Assembly: GCA_963921795.1 (NCBI GenBank) | Contig: OY997641.1 | Coordinates: 26,254,752 to 26,318,751 of the forward strand | DNA: 64,000 bases | DNA from: Nannobrachium achirus | Lineage: Eukaryota; Chordata; Actinopteri; Myctophiformes; Myctophidae | Direction of reading: 5' to 3' | Shown here: in pieces, positions 23,519-52,379 of the stretch | Position numbering within the stretch: position 1 is the stretch's first letter | Layout of the letters: the number at the start of each line of letters is the position of its first letter | The notes under the pieces: generated by a model | What the model was told of the DNA's origin: nothing | What the model saw: the letters and a program-made list of their open reading frames with translations, nothing else | Database searches by the model: none | Made by a program: the position numbers and the translations under genes

Positions 23519-23575
23519 CAGGTGTCACAAGGCCCATCACAACATATGATTGGTTTGTGGACAACTACCACTTTG
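23519..23575 (+). pseudogene. Decayed relic of the gfus last exon
   Basis: ACAGGTGTCACAAGG and TGATTGGTTTGTGGACAACT resemble the last gfus exon (CAGGTGTCAAAAAGACCTGT then GATTGGTTTGTGGCCAACTA). The reading frame and stop are lost. It is probably an older copy than the 20-22 kb fragments. The match is short, so confidence is modest. Confidence 0.45.
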
Positions 23576-23860
23576 TTTAATGAGTGATTAGACATACTAT
23601 AAACTCTCAGCATTCTACACAGCTGTTTTCGACTTGGTTCATAAGATATGGACACTTCTGCACACAGTACAATAGGTCCAGTGACAGTCCTGCGCCATAC
23701 TTCCACTGGGTATTTGAACTAACTAAGACATATGGCAGAATTAATTCCATATGAAATACAGTATTGACCCAACTGTATTTAGTGTTTGTCTTCCTCCTCT
23801 TGCTATTTCTCCATTTCCTCCTTTTACTTGTTCCACTTCCAATTGCCCGTTTGGACCATT

Positions 23861-24850
23861 AGTAAGGGAAAGTTAGCCTATTGCTAGACCAATCTGAGAA
23901 CTAAATCTAAATCACTAGCTTTCTTCACAAATGTGTTCATAAAGGTGTCTACTATCACCTCTCAAACCCAACTACCTTGACATACTTTGTGGGAGCCAAT
24001 CAAAGTTATTGAGTATCCCGAGGGCCTGGGATTAAAGGGGGGGGAAATAAAAAATGGCCAATATGAACGTATGAGGTGTGTAATTTGGGTATTTTTGGGC
24101 TGCTGAATCCATTCCAACCATTCGTTTTCAGTGAAAATGACTCCTTGGCCATAAAATTGGCCACCCCTACTTTTGTGTGGGGTCCGCTCACTATCCCAAC
24201 GGGCCGCTGTTCCGACTAGCGTCGGCAGGTTAGTTACTGAGGTACGGTTACTGAGGTTAAGTCTAGGGTTAGGGGTAGAGTTAGGGTTAGTTTTAGTGTC
24301 GGAATACCGGCCCGTCGGCACACTGATGCGGACCCCTTTTGTGTGTCTATGAGACATACTATTGGCAATAAAAACAAAGGTTGGAGTAGGGTTTGAATTC
24401 ATGAAAACTATTCAAGATCAGGTGGGTAAGCACACATCATGACACACAGGATAACATGATACAATCTGACAAGGAACACTCAAACACAGGGTTTAACATA
24501 GGGACTAACAGGACACAGGTGAACTCGAATGACATGATTGGCTAAGCCTTAGCCAATTAGGCCTTTTTTATGGCCAAGGAGTCATTTTTACTGATAACTA
24601 ATGGTTGGAATGGATTCAGCAGCCCAACAATACACACCTCATACGTTCATATTGGCCATTTTTAATCCCAGGCCCTGGGTATCCCGATACCCCCAACTTT
24701 GATTGTCTCCCACAAAGTATGTCAAGGGGGTTGGGTTTGACAAAGTTCAGAGGTTATAGTAGACACCTTTATGAACACATTTGTGAAGAAAGCTAGTGAT
24801 TTAGATTTAGTTCCCAGATTGGTCTAGCAATAGGCTAACTTTCCCTTACT
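23861..24850. repeat. Long inverted repeat (about 300-bp arms)
   Basis: The left arm starts AGTAAGGGAAAGTTAGCC (23,861) and the right arm ends GGCTAACTTTCCCTTACT (24,850). Arms stay matched through ACACCTTTATGAACACATTT and GGAATGGATTCAGCAGCCCA. The 400-bp spacer contains GGGTTAGGG-like units and no gene. This looks like a foldback transposon. Confidence 0.85.
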
Positions 24851-26447
24851 ACGTTGCTGCACAGCAGCTATATAAAATAAAGTGATTTTGTTTATAGCGG
24901 GATATAAATACAACAGAAATACATGTGATATAGCCTATCATAACATTATTTCATTTTCCATACTTGAACTGATGTCCAAAGATGGTGCCTGGCATTCCAT
25001 TTTAGAAGGATGGAGATTGCTATACAGCAGCACAGCAATGGGATTAATAGCATAAAACAGATTAAGTAAACAAGGCAATATTGAGCACAATATTAAGGAA
25101 TTTTGTTTTGCTTCAATTGCAAGCTGCCTTTAAGGCCTGTTTAAGGAAATGTATTGAATGATTAAAAAAATAGCCTACGTTGTTATGTGGAGAAATGCTG
25201 ACACCTTGTGGTTGTGCATTAGGCTTAGATTCAATACAAGATTTTAACTAGTTTGGACTAGGAGTTGTTAACAATAGTCACACTTTAATAGACAGATGTC
25301 TGTGTTTTGTCTAGTTACTTGGCTGGTTCGAGTCCTGGCCATGACACGATGGTTTTACAATTATTTAGGCAACAGGCATTCATGTCTATAAGTGTTTGAG
25401 TTACATGTTTGAGTGAAGAATTGAACAGCTGCCAACATTTCTTTCAGAAAAGAAGCTCCTGCGGGCAGCATTTCAGCTGCCATCAGGAACCCAAACAAAT
25501 TCTATAGTGGAAGTCAGGCAGCATGACCAAAACGTTGTCTAAATACAGTTGTCCTTATTGTGCAAGTGTAGACGTTTTGCAGGTCATTTTATTGTACTTT
25601 GACATTCTGATCCCTGCCTATATGCACCAGTCTGTCTCTGAGCTGATCAGGTGTGCATAAGAAGACCTTGCTTACTTACTTCCCAAATCTTGAAAGGGTG
25701 TCGTGTCACAAATCCTCACAGACACAAAACTGTGAACAATTCTGTGTACAAATGAACAAACTGACATCAGAATTTGACGGTACATTTTTGGAGGTAAGAC
25801 ACAAGTCAAGTTGGTTTAGTAACCCTTTCCTCCATAGGCTATTGACATAGTAGGCTACAGTGCTAGTTGAAATGCAGGAGGTGTTTACATTACCTAAAGG
25901 TTGACATGGAGATTGTTGAAATTCAATGTGATATTGAAAATCATTCAAACAATTTAACAGTACCGGTAAATCTAAATGTGAATAATTCATTGAAATATCC
26001 AGAAGAGAAGATATCAATTGTAAACTTTATTTTTCCTAACATTTTGGCATTCTTACAAATGTTTTCCTAATATTTTGGCATTTATTACACAGCTATCTGT
26101 ATTTTTTTCTTCTTCTTTTTTCCCCTTATTTAGTAGCCTTTAGTAGCCTTTAGTAGACAGAAACACCTAAAGTAAATGATAAAACATCATTTTCTCCAGA
26201 TCTCTGGTTGGTTACCAGCTATTTTAGCATTTATTTTTGTAATTTTTGAGAAAACTTAAAAGTGTGTCTGTGTTGTGTGAACTACTTTAGAAGAATTTGT
26301 AGTATCGGCCTCAGATGGGTTAAACACCCACAATCCACATATGGAAACCAGTTGGAAAGACCAACGAGTCCCCCCCCCCCCCCCCCCCCTTTGACCCCAC
26401 CTACAAGGTGGGTGGGGTCAAAAGGAGGGAACCAAAAACCAGTTCTG
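24851..26447. other. AT-rich intergenic sequence
   Basis: No gene recognised on either strand. Near 26,370-26,440 a poly-C run and CCCCACCTACAAGG followed by GGAACCAAAAACC resemble the gfus 5' flank at 31,210-31,265, suggesting a small copied fragment of that flank. Confidence 0.5.
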
Positions 26448-26455
26448 GTTTAGAT

Positions 26456-26923
26456 CAGGGTCGGATCTAGCCTGTAGTACTGGGGGGGGGGGGGGGGGGG
26501 GGCAAGAAGAAACCCTGCAAACCCCCCGAAATACATAGAAAACTATGAATTTTGGCACAGTTACTGTACACACACAATACAAACACAACAGGTCTTACAC
26601 CTGCATCAAGCTACTCATCACACTAACTGCATCATCAAAGGTTGAGAACCACTGGTTTAGATCACTGTTTCCCAAACAGTGGGTTGGGACCCATTTGTGG
26701 GTCACGGAAAAAGAAAAATATGGGTCCCTTAATTTTTGGTTTCCTACATTTTGTTTTTAATTAGTATTATTTCAAACATTTTCAATAAACATTTCCAAAT
26801 ATATATATAAAAAAAAAGCGCCACGGTGTGAGCTTGTAGATCTGCTATTTTCACTGTTTGGATCCCTGGGCAAACGTCTAGTCTCTCTTTTGGGTCACAA
26901 GCTAAAATGTTTGGGAACCACTG
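26456..26923. mobile_element. Two hAT-type elements inserted in tandem at one target
   Basis: GTTTAGAT occurs at 26,448-26,455, 26,655-26,662 and 26,924-26,931. The first element (26,456-26,654) ends GTTGAGAACCACTG; the second (26,663-26,923) runs from CACTGTTTCCCAAA to TTTGGGAACCACTG and holds half a hairpin module (GTGAGCTTGTAGATCTGC). The shared 8-bp site means the second element inserted into the target duplication of the first, or the reverse. Confidence 0.8.
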
Positions 26924-28688
26924 GTTTAGATGACCTAAAACCAATCTTATCAGACTTGCATGTGCAGAGCATTCTTTGCTAAGGGTGTCAATTGAACCTG
27001 AGTCAGCAGATGAGGGTCTGTAGATATCCACTACAATCATTGACATAGTTCCAAACGGAACCTTTGGAACTCAAGCCACTCAAAGCACTTAGGATGGATG
27101 TGAGACAGCAATAAAAACATGTAGAAGAATGACTTGATTTAGTATACAATATACACACAATAACTGATCTGTCGCTGTAAATTAATTGAAGTTTAAAAGG
27201 GCCACTTCAGAATGCCTGGTATTCTTTTTGAGCCACGTTTCACCTAATACCAGAATGTCAGGATTAGTCTGTTATCTACATTGTCAAAATTAAGGACTAG
27301 ACTTCTAATATTTAAGAGAATTATTTATCCCAAACCCCTTTCGATTATTACAGATCAATTTGGCAAGTGGTGTGTCTGGATTGGGAGTAAAGATGTTGAC
27401 AGATGGCTGAAGGGGAATTTTAATTAGATTGCATGAAAATTATTACTGTAACAGTAATATGCAGTGTCAAGCGGGTACTTTACATCTTACATCAACATAC
27501 ATTCATCCTGTATAGGCTCTCTGTCTAACAGGTCATATTCCTAGGCCCTATAGTGAAATAATACAAACACACACCTAGAAATGCACTATAAGATTCTCGC
27601 CGTACAATGATCAGTTGCTGTTCTGCCTCTTTCACTCAACAAGTGATAAATCAGAGACTCTCTGCAGTTTGGTTCAGCATATCTTGACTACTTTTAAGCT
27701 CCATTGACTATACAGTACAGACCCACTCTATGCCAGCTGAGTGTACACCCATGCCCTCCCAGTCGCCATGCCTTCCTGCCACAGCCCAATGTGTCTATCA
27801 GCTGAGACCTGTGCTGGAGAGTCTGATTCGCTCTCGTCCTCTCAGTCTATTTATACTTTTTATTCAGCCGTTGCTAAATCATTGTTCACCGGATTTCTCC
27901 ATTTCTGTTTCTCACTTTCTTCCTCAATTTGTTTCTCAAATTGGAGACATTTGGCATTACCCAAATGTTGTTTGTCCAGCCTAGTTCTCCCATCATCACT
28001 ATAAAGATTGTTTTAACCAAACTGAAATGCAGATGTCATTTGTGAACATAAAACAATCAGTTATGATCAATTCCACGTTTCTATTAGAATAAACAACTAC
28101 TTCCATCAAACATACAGTATTTAAGCATCAGATCACAGATCTCTTCTCCTCCATTCCATCATCAGATGTTGCACACACACATATCATTTAGTTAGTTTCA
28201 TCCTTCAGCATGATCAATTGATGATCCTGTCACCAAGATAGCAATACAAGCTTTACACATACAGCATTATGCAGAAAAGTGATTTGATTCATTCTTCGTT
28301 GTTGTTAAGCTTATACAGTATATATAAGCAAGGATGAGCCTGTGACTGTGCTATACTCTTTCCTGTTCTTCTTTTCTTTGACCATCGTTTAGTAGGCCTA
28401 ATAGGCAGACATGGAGACCTCATAATCACCTGCCCTGGGCTGGGATTTGTCATAAGGGGTCCAAGGTATCCAAGGTTAAGAGAAGCAGCTAGGGTTCAAA
28501 GGCTGATCTGAAAACCATGACAACAGGAACGATCACAGGGCAGAATGTGGATTAAGAATGTAATAGACCAGGAGATTTTGGGAATCAGAGATATGACACA
28601 TATATTAGCAGGATCCACATAAATTAGTAGGCTATATACCATACCTCCCTATAGTTACTAAGTATGGATTGGATCATGTCGCTTCATA

Positions 28689-28967
28689 TCAAGGATTAAA
28701 AGCAATGAATGTAATACAATTCCCCCACAATATTTTGATTCCCTTGCTGTTTAGGTGCACACCATCTTTCATATACAGAGATACACCAGAATTAATCAAA
28801 ATGAAATCATATCCTAAAGCAAAGCAGAAATGATTAAGCCACAGATGGAAGCTATAAGGATTCCATGGAATCCATAAGGATTCCATAACCATGATGTCAT
28901 TCGTAGCCACGTGCGAAATGACGATGTTGATGCTATAGGATGCAGGTTGGAACGAGCACTCAGTCAC
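28689..28967 (-). pseudogene. SGNH-esterase-like C-terminal fragment (transposon ORF)
   Basis: The frame reads FILINSGVSLYMKDGVHLNS then KGIKILWGN. It resembles the C-terminal block (DGxHLNxxG) of SGNH hydrolase-like domains found in ORF1 of some fish LINEs. The catalytic Asp-His of the family would be in DGVH. No start or full domain is visible, so it is probably a dead fragment. Confidence 0.5.
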
Positions 28968-29093
28968 ATCAAGGACAAAACAGGCCTAACAGGGGCACAC
29001 TGTACACTGACAGAGATTCATAGATTTCTTAGACAGCTTAGACTTGTTTGACAGCACTGTCATCATGTTGGAGTAATGTGTATTTTCAGGCAT

Positions 29094-29262
29094 TTAACCA
29101 CTTGAACCGTGAAATACTTGGTCTGCTTTTCTTTCCCTTTGCCAAAAATAGCCGATTTACAAGCTTACAATGCATCGCAGCACGGGCGTTGTAAGCTTGT
29201 AGATCTGCTATTTTTGGCTAATGTTCCACTCAGAATAAGGATGCTAGGGTTCAAATGGTTAA
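29094..29262. mobile_element. MITE with hairpin module, terminal repeat TTAACCACTTGAACC
   Basis: Ends TTAACCACTTGAACC and GGTTCAAATGGTTAA are inverted. The core 29,141-29,218 mirrors GCCAAAAATAGC with GCTATTTTTGGC. Confidence 0.85.
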
Positions 29263-29690
29263 TGTAAAAAACATGATCCTATCACACAAAGATTTGGTGG
29301 CCCTCCTGTAGTAACGCTGAGGACCCCCTAGGGGTCCCGGACCCCCTGTTGAAGACCCCTGCACTAGATCATGGAGTGGGTCCGTATAGTGATGATGGAA
29401 GAACTAGGCTGAACAAACAAAGTTTGACAAACAACATTTGAGGAACTCATTTGGGTAACGCCAAATTTAAAAGTGAAAAACAGATATTGAGAAATCCAGT
29501 AAACAATGATTTAGCAACGGCTGAATAAAAAGTATAAATAGGACAAGAGCGAATCAGACTCTCCAGGACAGGTGTCAGCTGATAGACACACTGGGCTGTG
29601 ACAGAACCGCATGGATGTACACTCAGCTGGCATAGAGTGGGTCTTTATAGTTGAGTGATAGAGGCAGATAGCGACTGATCATCGTAGGTC

Positions 29691-30170
29691 TGTCCTCCTA
29701 AACTATAAAGGGTAATAATGAGCTTTAACTTCATTTTCATGATTATGATATCAAACAAGACTATTTTATGTTGAATCAGTTACATGTATTATGACAGTAG
29801 GACAATGGTGCTCTGAAGAATTGGATTAATTTGATCATTTATAATTTGGCTGTTATGTTGAATTTGTTACTACCGCTGCAATCTCGAAATGCTATACAGT
29901 CTGGAACTACACCTCAGGAAGCTGCCATTTCCGTTCACGAACATATATTTTAAAATATCTTTACATTATATTTTTGAAATTCTACTAAGCAGCTAGCAAT
30001 ATACGATTTTTGATTGATACATTTGCGTGACTGTAAACACGAAACAGAAGTGGGGAGGAGGCTTCACATCCGCTTTATATTTTACTCATGATTAGAGCTT
30101 CCGTGTCCCAGATTATGACTGGAAGCATTTTAATTTCTTTTTGGGGAGGCAACAGTCCATATTAGTAGTT
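29691..30170. other. Intergenic sequence, nothing recognised
   Basis: AT-rich; no open frame with family resemblance and no clear repeat ends. Confidence 0.4.
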
Positions 30171-30800
30171 TTTGATTGCAACCGTAAGTCGCAGTTTAGT
30201 ATGTGAACGGTCACAGCTTGTCCGTATCTCTGTCTATAAGGCCTGACACTGTGGTTCCCCTGACACATCACTGTGACGTCACTGTGATGTCAGGGGAACC
30301 ACTCTTAACAGAATGGGTTTGCGCTCTGACATCACACTCTGACTTCACTGTGATGTAATGGGAACCACACTAACAGAATCCCTTTTATTCCAATACATGG
30401 AGATACCTGATAAATATTAAGCCCATACAGGACTTCATATGGGAATGCCCATATATGGAGGCCACATCAGCCACATACCACACTAACAGAATCCATATGG
30501 CCAAGACAGATAGCCAAGACAGCCCATATCTGTGTGGCTGGTTCTATAGACAGGGATGTATGGGCATAAAAGGTATTGTATTTATGATGTCTGATGTCAT
30601 AGACATCATAGAACTTTCACATAACGAATAACTGAGTAAGCATGTTTGGGCTTTCACAGCATATCTCCATACAGTACATGGATCTCCGTATATGGGTACC
30701 AGGGGTCTCCATATGGGTAACTGGTCCGATATACATCACTGGCCAAGTGGCTAAGACATGGCGCGACCTCGCCCTTCGCATGTTGCCCTGAGGCTTCTTA
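30171..30800. mobile_element. CATATATGG-type repeat (related to 15.1-16.4 kb and 6.5-6.75 kb)
   Basis: Starts TTGCAACCGTAAGTCGCAG like the left end at 15,127, continues with GTGATGTCAGGGGAACCA units, CCCATATATGGAGG at about 30,450 and GGTCCGATATACATCACTGG at 30,725. Confidence 0.65.
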
Positions 30801-31219
30801 CTATAGTGACTAGTATTCACTATATAGAGTGTATTCTCTTTTTTACGTCCAACTTATTTGTAATAAAGTTCAAGCGGAAAAACACGCCGCATTGCGAGAC
30901 CTTTTGTGCTTGTAGACTGGCTATTTTTAGCTGACAGTAGAATGATGGAGTGGGACATTAATTTACAAAATAAATTACGTTCAAATATGGCGGTTTCTGT
31001 CGACAGCAACAGTATGCAATATGTGGCCCCCTGGAGTGAGTGTGGAAATACAGTGGGCCCCTCTCTATCATCAAAGTTGCCCATAATTGTATTTACTTTA
31101 TTTATAAGTCACTAAGTGCTGCACAGAGAAGTTGCCCAGGGAACCAGTTGGCATGGCGAGATCAACTGGTTCCCCCCAAGGCGAAACCAACAGGTTCCCC
31201 CCAAGGCGAAACCCCCCGC

Positions 31220-31406
31220 CCCCCTTTGACCCCACCTACAAGGGTACAAAAGGGGGGAACCAAAAGCTATCCCTAAACACACAGGTAACCCTCTCCTGTT
31301 CATCAGTCCAAAGTGAAGCCTAGGTGAACAAAGAATCATCATTTTCTAACGTGCTAGATACAGGACTGCCTCACAAGAAATTGTCTCACCTGGTCCTGAC
31401 ACTCAG
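31220..31406 (+). other. gfus: 5' non-coding exon of gfus copy 2
   Basis: Aligned with the start of the window; both end in TGACACTCAG before GTAAGGA. An untranslated exon followed by a short intron (31,407 to about 31,613) is inferred. The true start of transcription is not visible. Confidence 0.5.
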
Positions 31407-31534
31407 GTAAGGAACAGGAACTGGCTAAAATAGCTTAGAATGTCTTTTAAACCTTTCTTGTTGAATCCAAATAGTTCTTCTGCTCAATGTGTATGCTGTT
31501 GATTGAGCATTATATAATTTAGCCTGTTACATAA

Positions 31535-35500
<3,966 letters not shown>

Positions 35501-35774
35501 ACCTCATCATCCACCATGAGCCACCAGACACTTGGATGGGATAACAAACACCTGCATTCTTTTCTTACATTTCTGTAAAATATTTTGTAACATGTTTTCT
35601 TTTTTTATAATTTATTTTGTTCCATCGTGTCACTGTATGCTAGAAAGAAATGTCACTAGTTACATTATGTACTGTACATAATCCAGTCCAGCTAAAACAA
35701 ATGTAGTTGTGAAACTGAATATGGTGTGAAGCTTTTACATAACTTTAAATTGCAATTCATGACTTCTTTCTGTG

Positions 35775-35780
35775 AATAAA
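35775..35780 (+). terminator. gfus: Poly(A) signal of gfus copy 2
   Basis: AATAAA about 275 bp after the TAG stop, in TGTGAATAAACTTTAC. No nearer perfect signal was noticed. Confidence 0.6.
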
Positions 35781-35949
35781 CTTTACATTTGAACCAACTT
35801 GTATGGTAGACTATGTCAATGACTAACAAATGCTGTGGTTGTATGAGCAAAGACAAGGCTTGAATTAACCCTTTAAGACCCGAGGTCAATTCTACAAATG
35901 TCTTCTAAATTCTAACAGTTTTCTGAAACATTTCTGTTGCTATAATGTC

Positions 35950-36700
35950 AGTGATTCTCAAACTTTTTCATATCAAGGACCCCCAAAGTTATTTGGCGGA
36001 CATCTCAAAATATTATGTATAGAAGTAAAGATTTGAGTTACAAATGTTCACTTTAAAAATTAATATATATATATATATTTTTTTCTTTAAAAATTGCAAA
36101 TCTACAAGCTCATACATAGTGTGGCACTTGGGTTAATGAAGAAACACAGATATCACCCAGTAAGTAACACATTTACATTTTTTATTAGAAAACTAGTCAA
36201 ATAATCGAATAATAAAACAAAAAACAAAAATAAATCTACCATTGAAATGGAATTTTGCTCATCTGAAGAGTCTGTTAGAACGGCGTCAAACACACACAAA
36301 CACACCCTCTTCTAGTGTCTATGTGAGGAGTGTAAGACTAATAAACACTGGTTCCTTCCTCCCAAAACATTTTCTTTAACCCATCAAAACCTGGAATTAT
36401 TTTATGCTTTAGCTATTGAAAAATAGCAGATATACAAGCTCACAGCGCGGCACCGAGTGCCGCGCTGCGAGCTTGTAGATCTGCCATTTTTGAAAAATCG
36501 TGAACTTTTGTGAAAATCTTTGAATATATCTTTTTCAAAACAAACGTTTGTAACTCAAATATTTGCTTCTGGGGAGGGTCCCTGGAACACCATTTTTTTA
36601 GATGGGGGTCCGTGGACAAATACATACATGTAATATTGGGGAACCCCCCCAATATTACATGTATGTATTTGGCCACAGACATGAAAGTTTGAGAACCACT
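35950..36700. mobile_element. hAT-like repeat region with two hairpin modules (gfus-gtf2f1 gap)
   Basis: CAGTGATTCTCAAACTTTTT at 35,950 and AAGTTTGAGAACCACTG near 36,690 look like inverted ends. Inside lie half a module (36,093), a full module (36,414-36,493) and a separate perfect inverted repeat at 36,618-36,670. Another full module follows at 36,746-36,806. No gene is present between the two poly(A) signals. Confidence 0.65.
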
Positions 36701-36840
36701 GATTTAGAAGGATTTAGAAGACTTGCACACATTTACACAATCTTTCAAAAATAGCAGATCTACAAGCTTGCAGAGCGCTGTGAGCTTGTATATCTGCTAT
36801 TTTTCAATAGTTAAAGCATAAAATAATGGTGAAAGTGGTT

Positions 36841-36846
36841 TTTATT
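36841..36846 (-). terminator. gtf2f1: Poly(A) signal of gtf2f1
   Basis: AATAAA on the minus strand about 80 bp after the stop codon, close to the hairpin module at 36,746-36,806. Confidence 0.55.
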
Positions 36847-36926
36847 TTCCTCCTCGCTGGGGTGTGGCTCTCAGCCTCTCGTCTTCAAACCCCCCTCCCG
36901 GCTACAATGCTCCCCCCATCCCCAGT

Positions 36927-50520
<13,594 letters not shown>

Positions 50521-50532
<12 letters not shown>

Positions 50533-50592
50533 GGTTGGATGTTTATCTGTGTTCACTCTGCAGCTTATCGGTGTGTTCACTCAATATGTATC
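50521..50592 (-). other. gtf2f1: gtf2f1 start exon and 5' UTR part
   Basis: The minus strand has CCAACCATGGCTTCGCTG followed by GTATGTC, giving Met-Ala-Ser-Leu in phase with the next exon (Gly-Ser-Gly-Ser). CTACAG before 50,592 is a plausible acceptor for an upstream non-coding exon. This matches the start of the human protein (MAAL). Confidence 0.8.
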
Positions 50593-50845
50593 CTGTAGAA
50601 AAGACAAAAAATGTTTTACATAAATGGTTAAATAAATTGTGGCTGTGGGGTGACGGGTGGGGGAGCCTGTAGCTTAGCCAGTTGGTGCACAGACCAATGA
50701 CATGCTCCTAATGAGCACGAGGACCTGTCATGTCTCACATTTGTCTCCTCACTCTCTGCAAAATGCAATGGTCAAGATAAAACTACTGATCCTGAGTAAA
50801 CTAATAAAGTATTTGGACCCATTTCATCCCTAATGCCTCATTCAC

Positions 50846-51025
50846 ACTACAGATATATAGTTGAACGTTTTGCTTGGTAATTCAATGTAATCTCAATGGA
50901 AACCAGCTTTAAAGATAGAGGAGACGCTCAGGACAAAGCTTTGAAAGCTTTAAAGCTGGTTTCCATTGAGATTACATTGAATTACCAAGCTAAACGTTCA
51001 ACTATATATCTGTAGTGTGTACACA
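50846..51025. repeat. Large palindrome (arms about 75 bp)
   Basis: CACACTACAGATATATAGTT and GGAAACCAGCTTTAAAG are mirrored by CTTTAAAGCTGGTTTCC and ACTATATATCTGTAGTGTG. The loop is about 30 bp. Lies in the first gtf2f1 intron. Confidence 0.85.
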
Positions 51026-51239
51026 GCTTAAGTCCCTTATTACGGGGCAGTTTCCGTTTTCAGCTTCACTCAGCTGATACTAGTGCTGACCACAGAGGGG
51101 ACCCAACATATTTGCTGAAACTAATGACGAGCATTTTTAATCTTTGTGAAAGTTCTGCCATAAAAATGATTCTTTAATCTCCCCCTTTACTTCCTTTCAA
51201 AGAGACCCATGCATGCGCATTCTTCACTGTATGCCATTG

Positions 51240-51610
51240 GTTCTCAAAGTGGTCCTTGAGGGATTTCCAGGGGGTCCCCAGCTAAATGATAGTTAGGTAC
51301 CAAATGGATCCGTATGGGTTTGTAACTCGGAAAGTGTACAAATGGAACCAAATGGACCCGCACACTCTCAGAGTTGAATTAACATTAATTTTACAATATA
51401 GGACTAAATGGGTGTCTCTTGAGATAGAAATACCATTAAATGGGGGTCCGCAGCCTAATGCATGTCAAACTGGGGTTCCTTGAAATTAAAATGGTCGTAA
51501 GAATCTTCTCCTACGGAGGTCCCTGGCTTATCTTTTCAATTGGGGGTCCGCGGGTTAATAAGTGTCAATTTGGGGGTCCTTGACATGAAAAGGTTCGAGA
51601 GTCACTGTTC
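51240..51610. mobile_element. hAT-like GGGGGTCC repeat
   Basis: TTGGTTCTCAAAGTGGTCCT and TTGGGGGTCCTTGACATGAA with GAGAGTCACTG at about 51,600 resemble decayed CAGTGATTCTCAAA element ends. No gene. Confidence 0.5.
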
Positions 51611-51872
51611 TATATTCATGTATGTGGACTTGAATATCACATGCAACATTGCATGGAATGAATACAACGTCAGTCATTCATTTCAGTCTATCTTAACGGC
51701 TGGAAACACAAACAGTGTAAGCATGGTGAGCTTAAAGAGCTAATCGACGTGACCTAGTTACATCAGACTGTCCATTTGAACTGCATCAAATATTTGTCAA
51801 ATTAGCGAAACCGCATATGGCAACAAATGCAAGACAACAAAATGAGTCAAGAGAAAAACACTTCGTACTCAC

Positions 51873-52000
51873 AGATAACCGTTATCACACAGTTGGACCA
51901 AATTGCTGGATGCACATCTAGATGTGTCCGTTCAACTTAACTCATCGACTGGGAACATTGTCCGTAAACATTGGTTCCTAGGGTTCCTGGCTCGTTGGCG
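51873..52000 (-). promoter_or_regulatory. gtf2f1: Probable 5' non-coding exon and promoter area of gtf2f1
   Basis: The minus strand has GATAACGGTTATCT followed by GTGAGTACG, a good donor before 51,873. The upstream side is locally CpG-containing (GCCAACGAGCC, GCGCACAGCGCC). The exact start is inferred. Confidence 0.45.
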
Positions 52001-52015
52001 CTGTGCGCTCTCCTC

Positions 52016-52379
52016 TTAAAGGAGTAGTTCACCCCTAAAATGTTTTTATTTGTTTTCCTATTGATTAGTCATGCCATGGAGACTTGTGTTCAATATTATT
52101 TTTATATAATATATAGTAAATTTAACCCCATTGATTCTGGATGGGGACCCACGCAAAGGCCCTGGATGGGGACCCAAATGCATTCGGGTCAGAATCAATG
52201 GGGGTACATTTAGGGTCAAGGGTCAAGTAAATTTACCCCCATTGATTCTCACCCAAATGTTTTGGGTCCCCATCCAGGCCCATGCATTTGGGTGAATTGG
52301 GTCCACATTCAGAAGGGGGTAAATTTACTATAATCAATTTTTGGGGGGTCATAAATGGGGGTGAACTACTCCTTTAAAG
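52016..52379. mobile_element. MITE with ends TTAAAGGAGTAGTTCACCCC
   Basis: Left TTAAAGGAGTAGTTCACCCC and right GGGGGTGAACTACTCCTTTA are inverted copies. Inner copies of CCCCATTGATTCT are also inverted. It lies within about 150 bp of the inferred gtf2f1 start. Confidence 0.88.

Larger units (their letters stand above)
27600..29690. mobile_element. 2-kb element with inverted arms of about 280 bp
   Basis: 27,605-27,990 (GATCAGTTGCTGTTCTGCCT, CTATGCCAGCTGAGTGTACA, CGTTGCTAAATCATTGTT) is the reverse complement, with gaps, of 29,400-29,690. The space between holds an SGNH-like open frame on the minus strand and a separate hairpin MITE. I do not recognise the family. Confidence 0.65.

Noticed and set aside
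27730-28004. 84-87 aa plus-strand frames
   Set aside because: They lie in an inverted-repeat arm, have no family resemblance, and the other arm lacks a matching frame.
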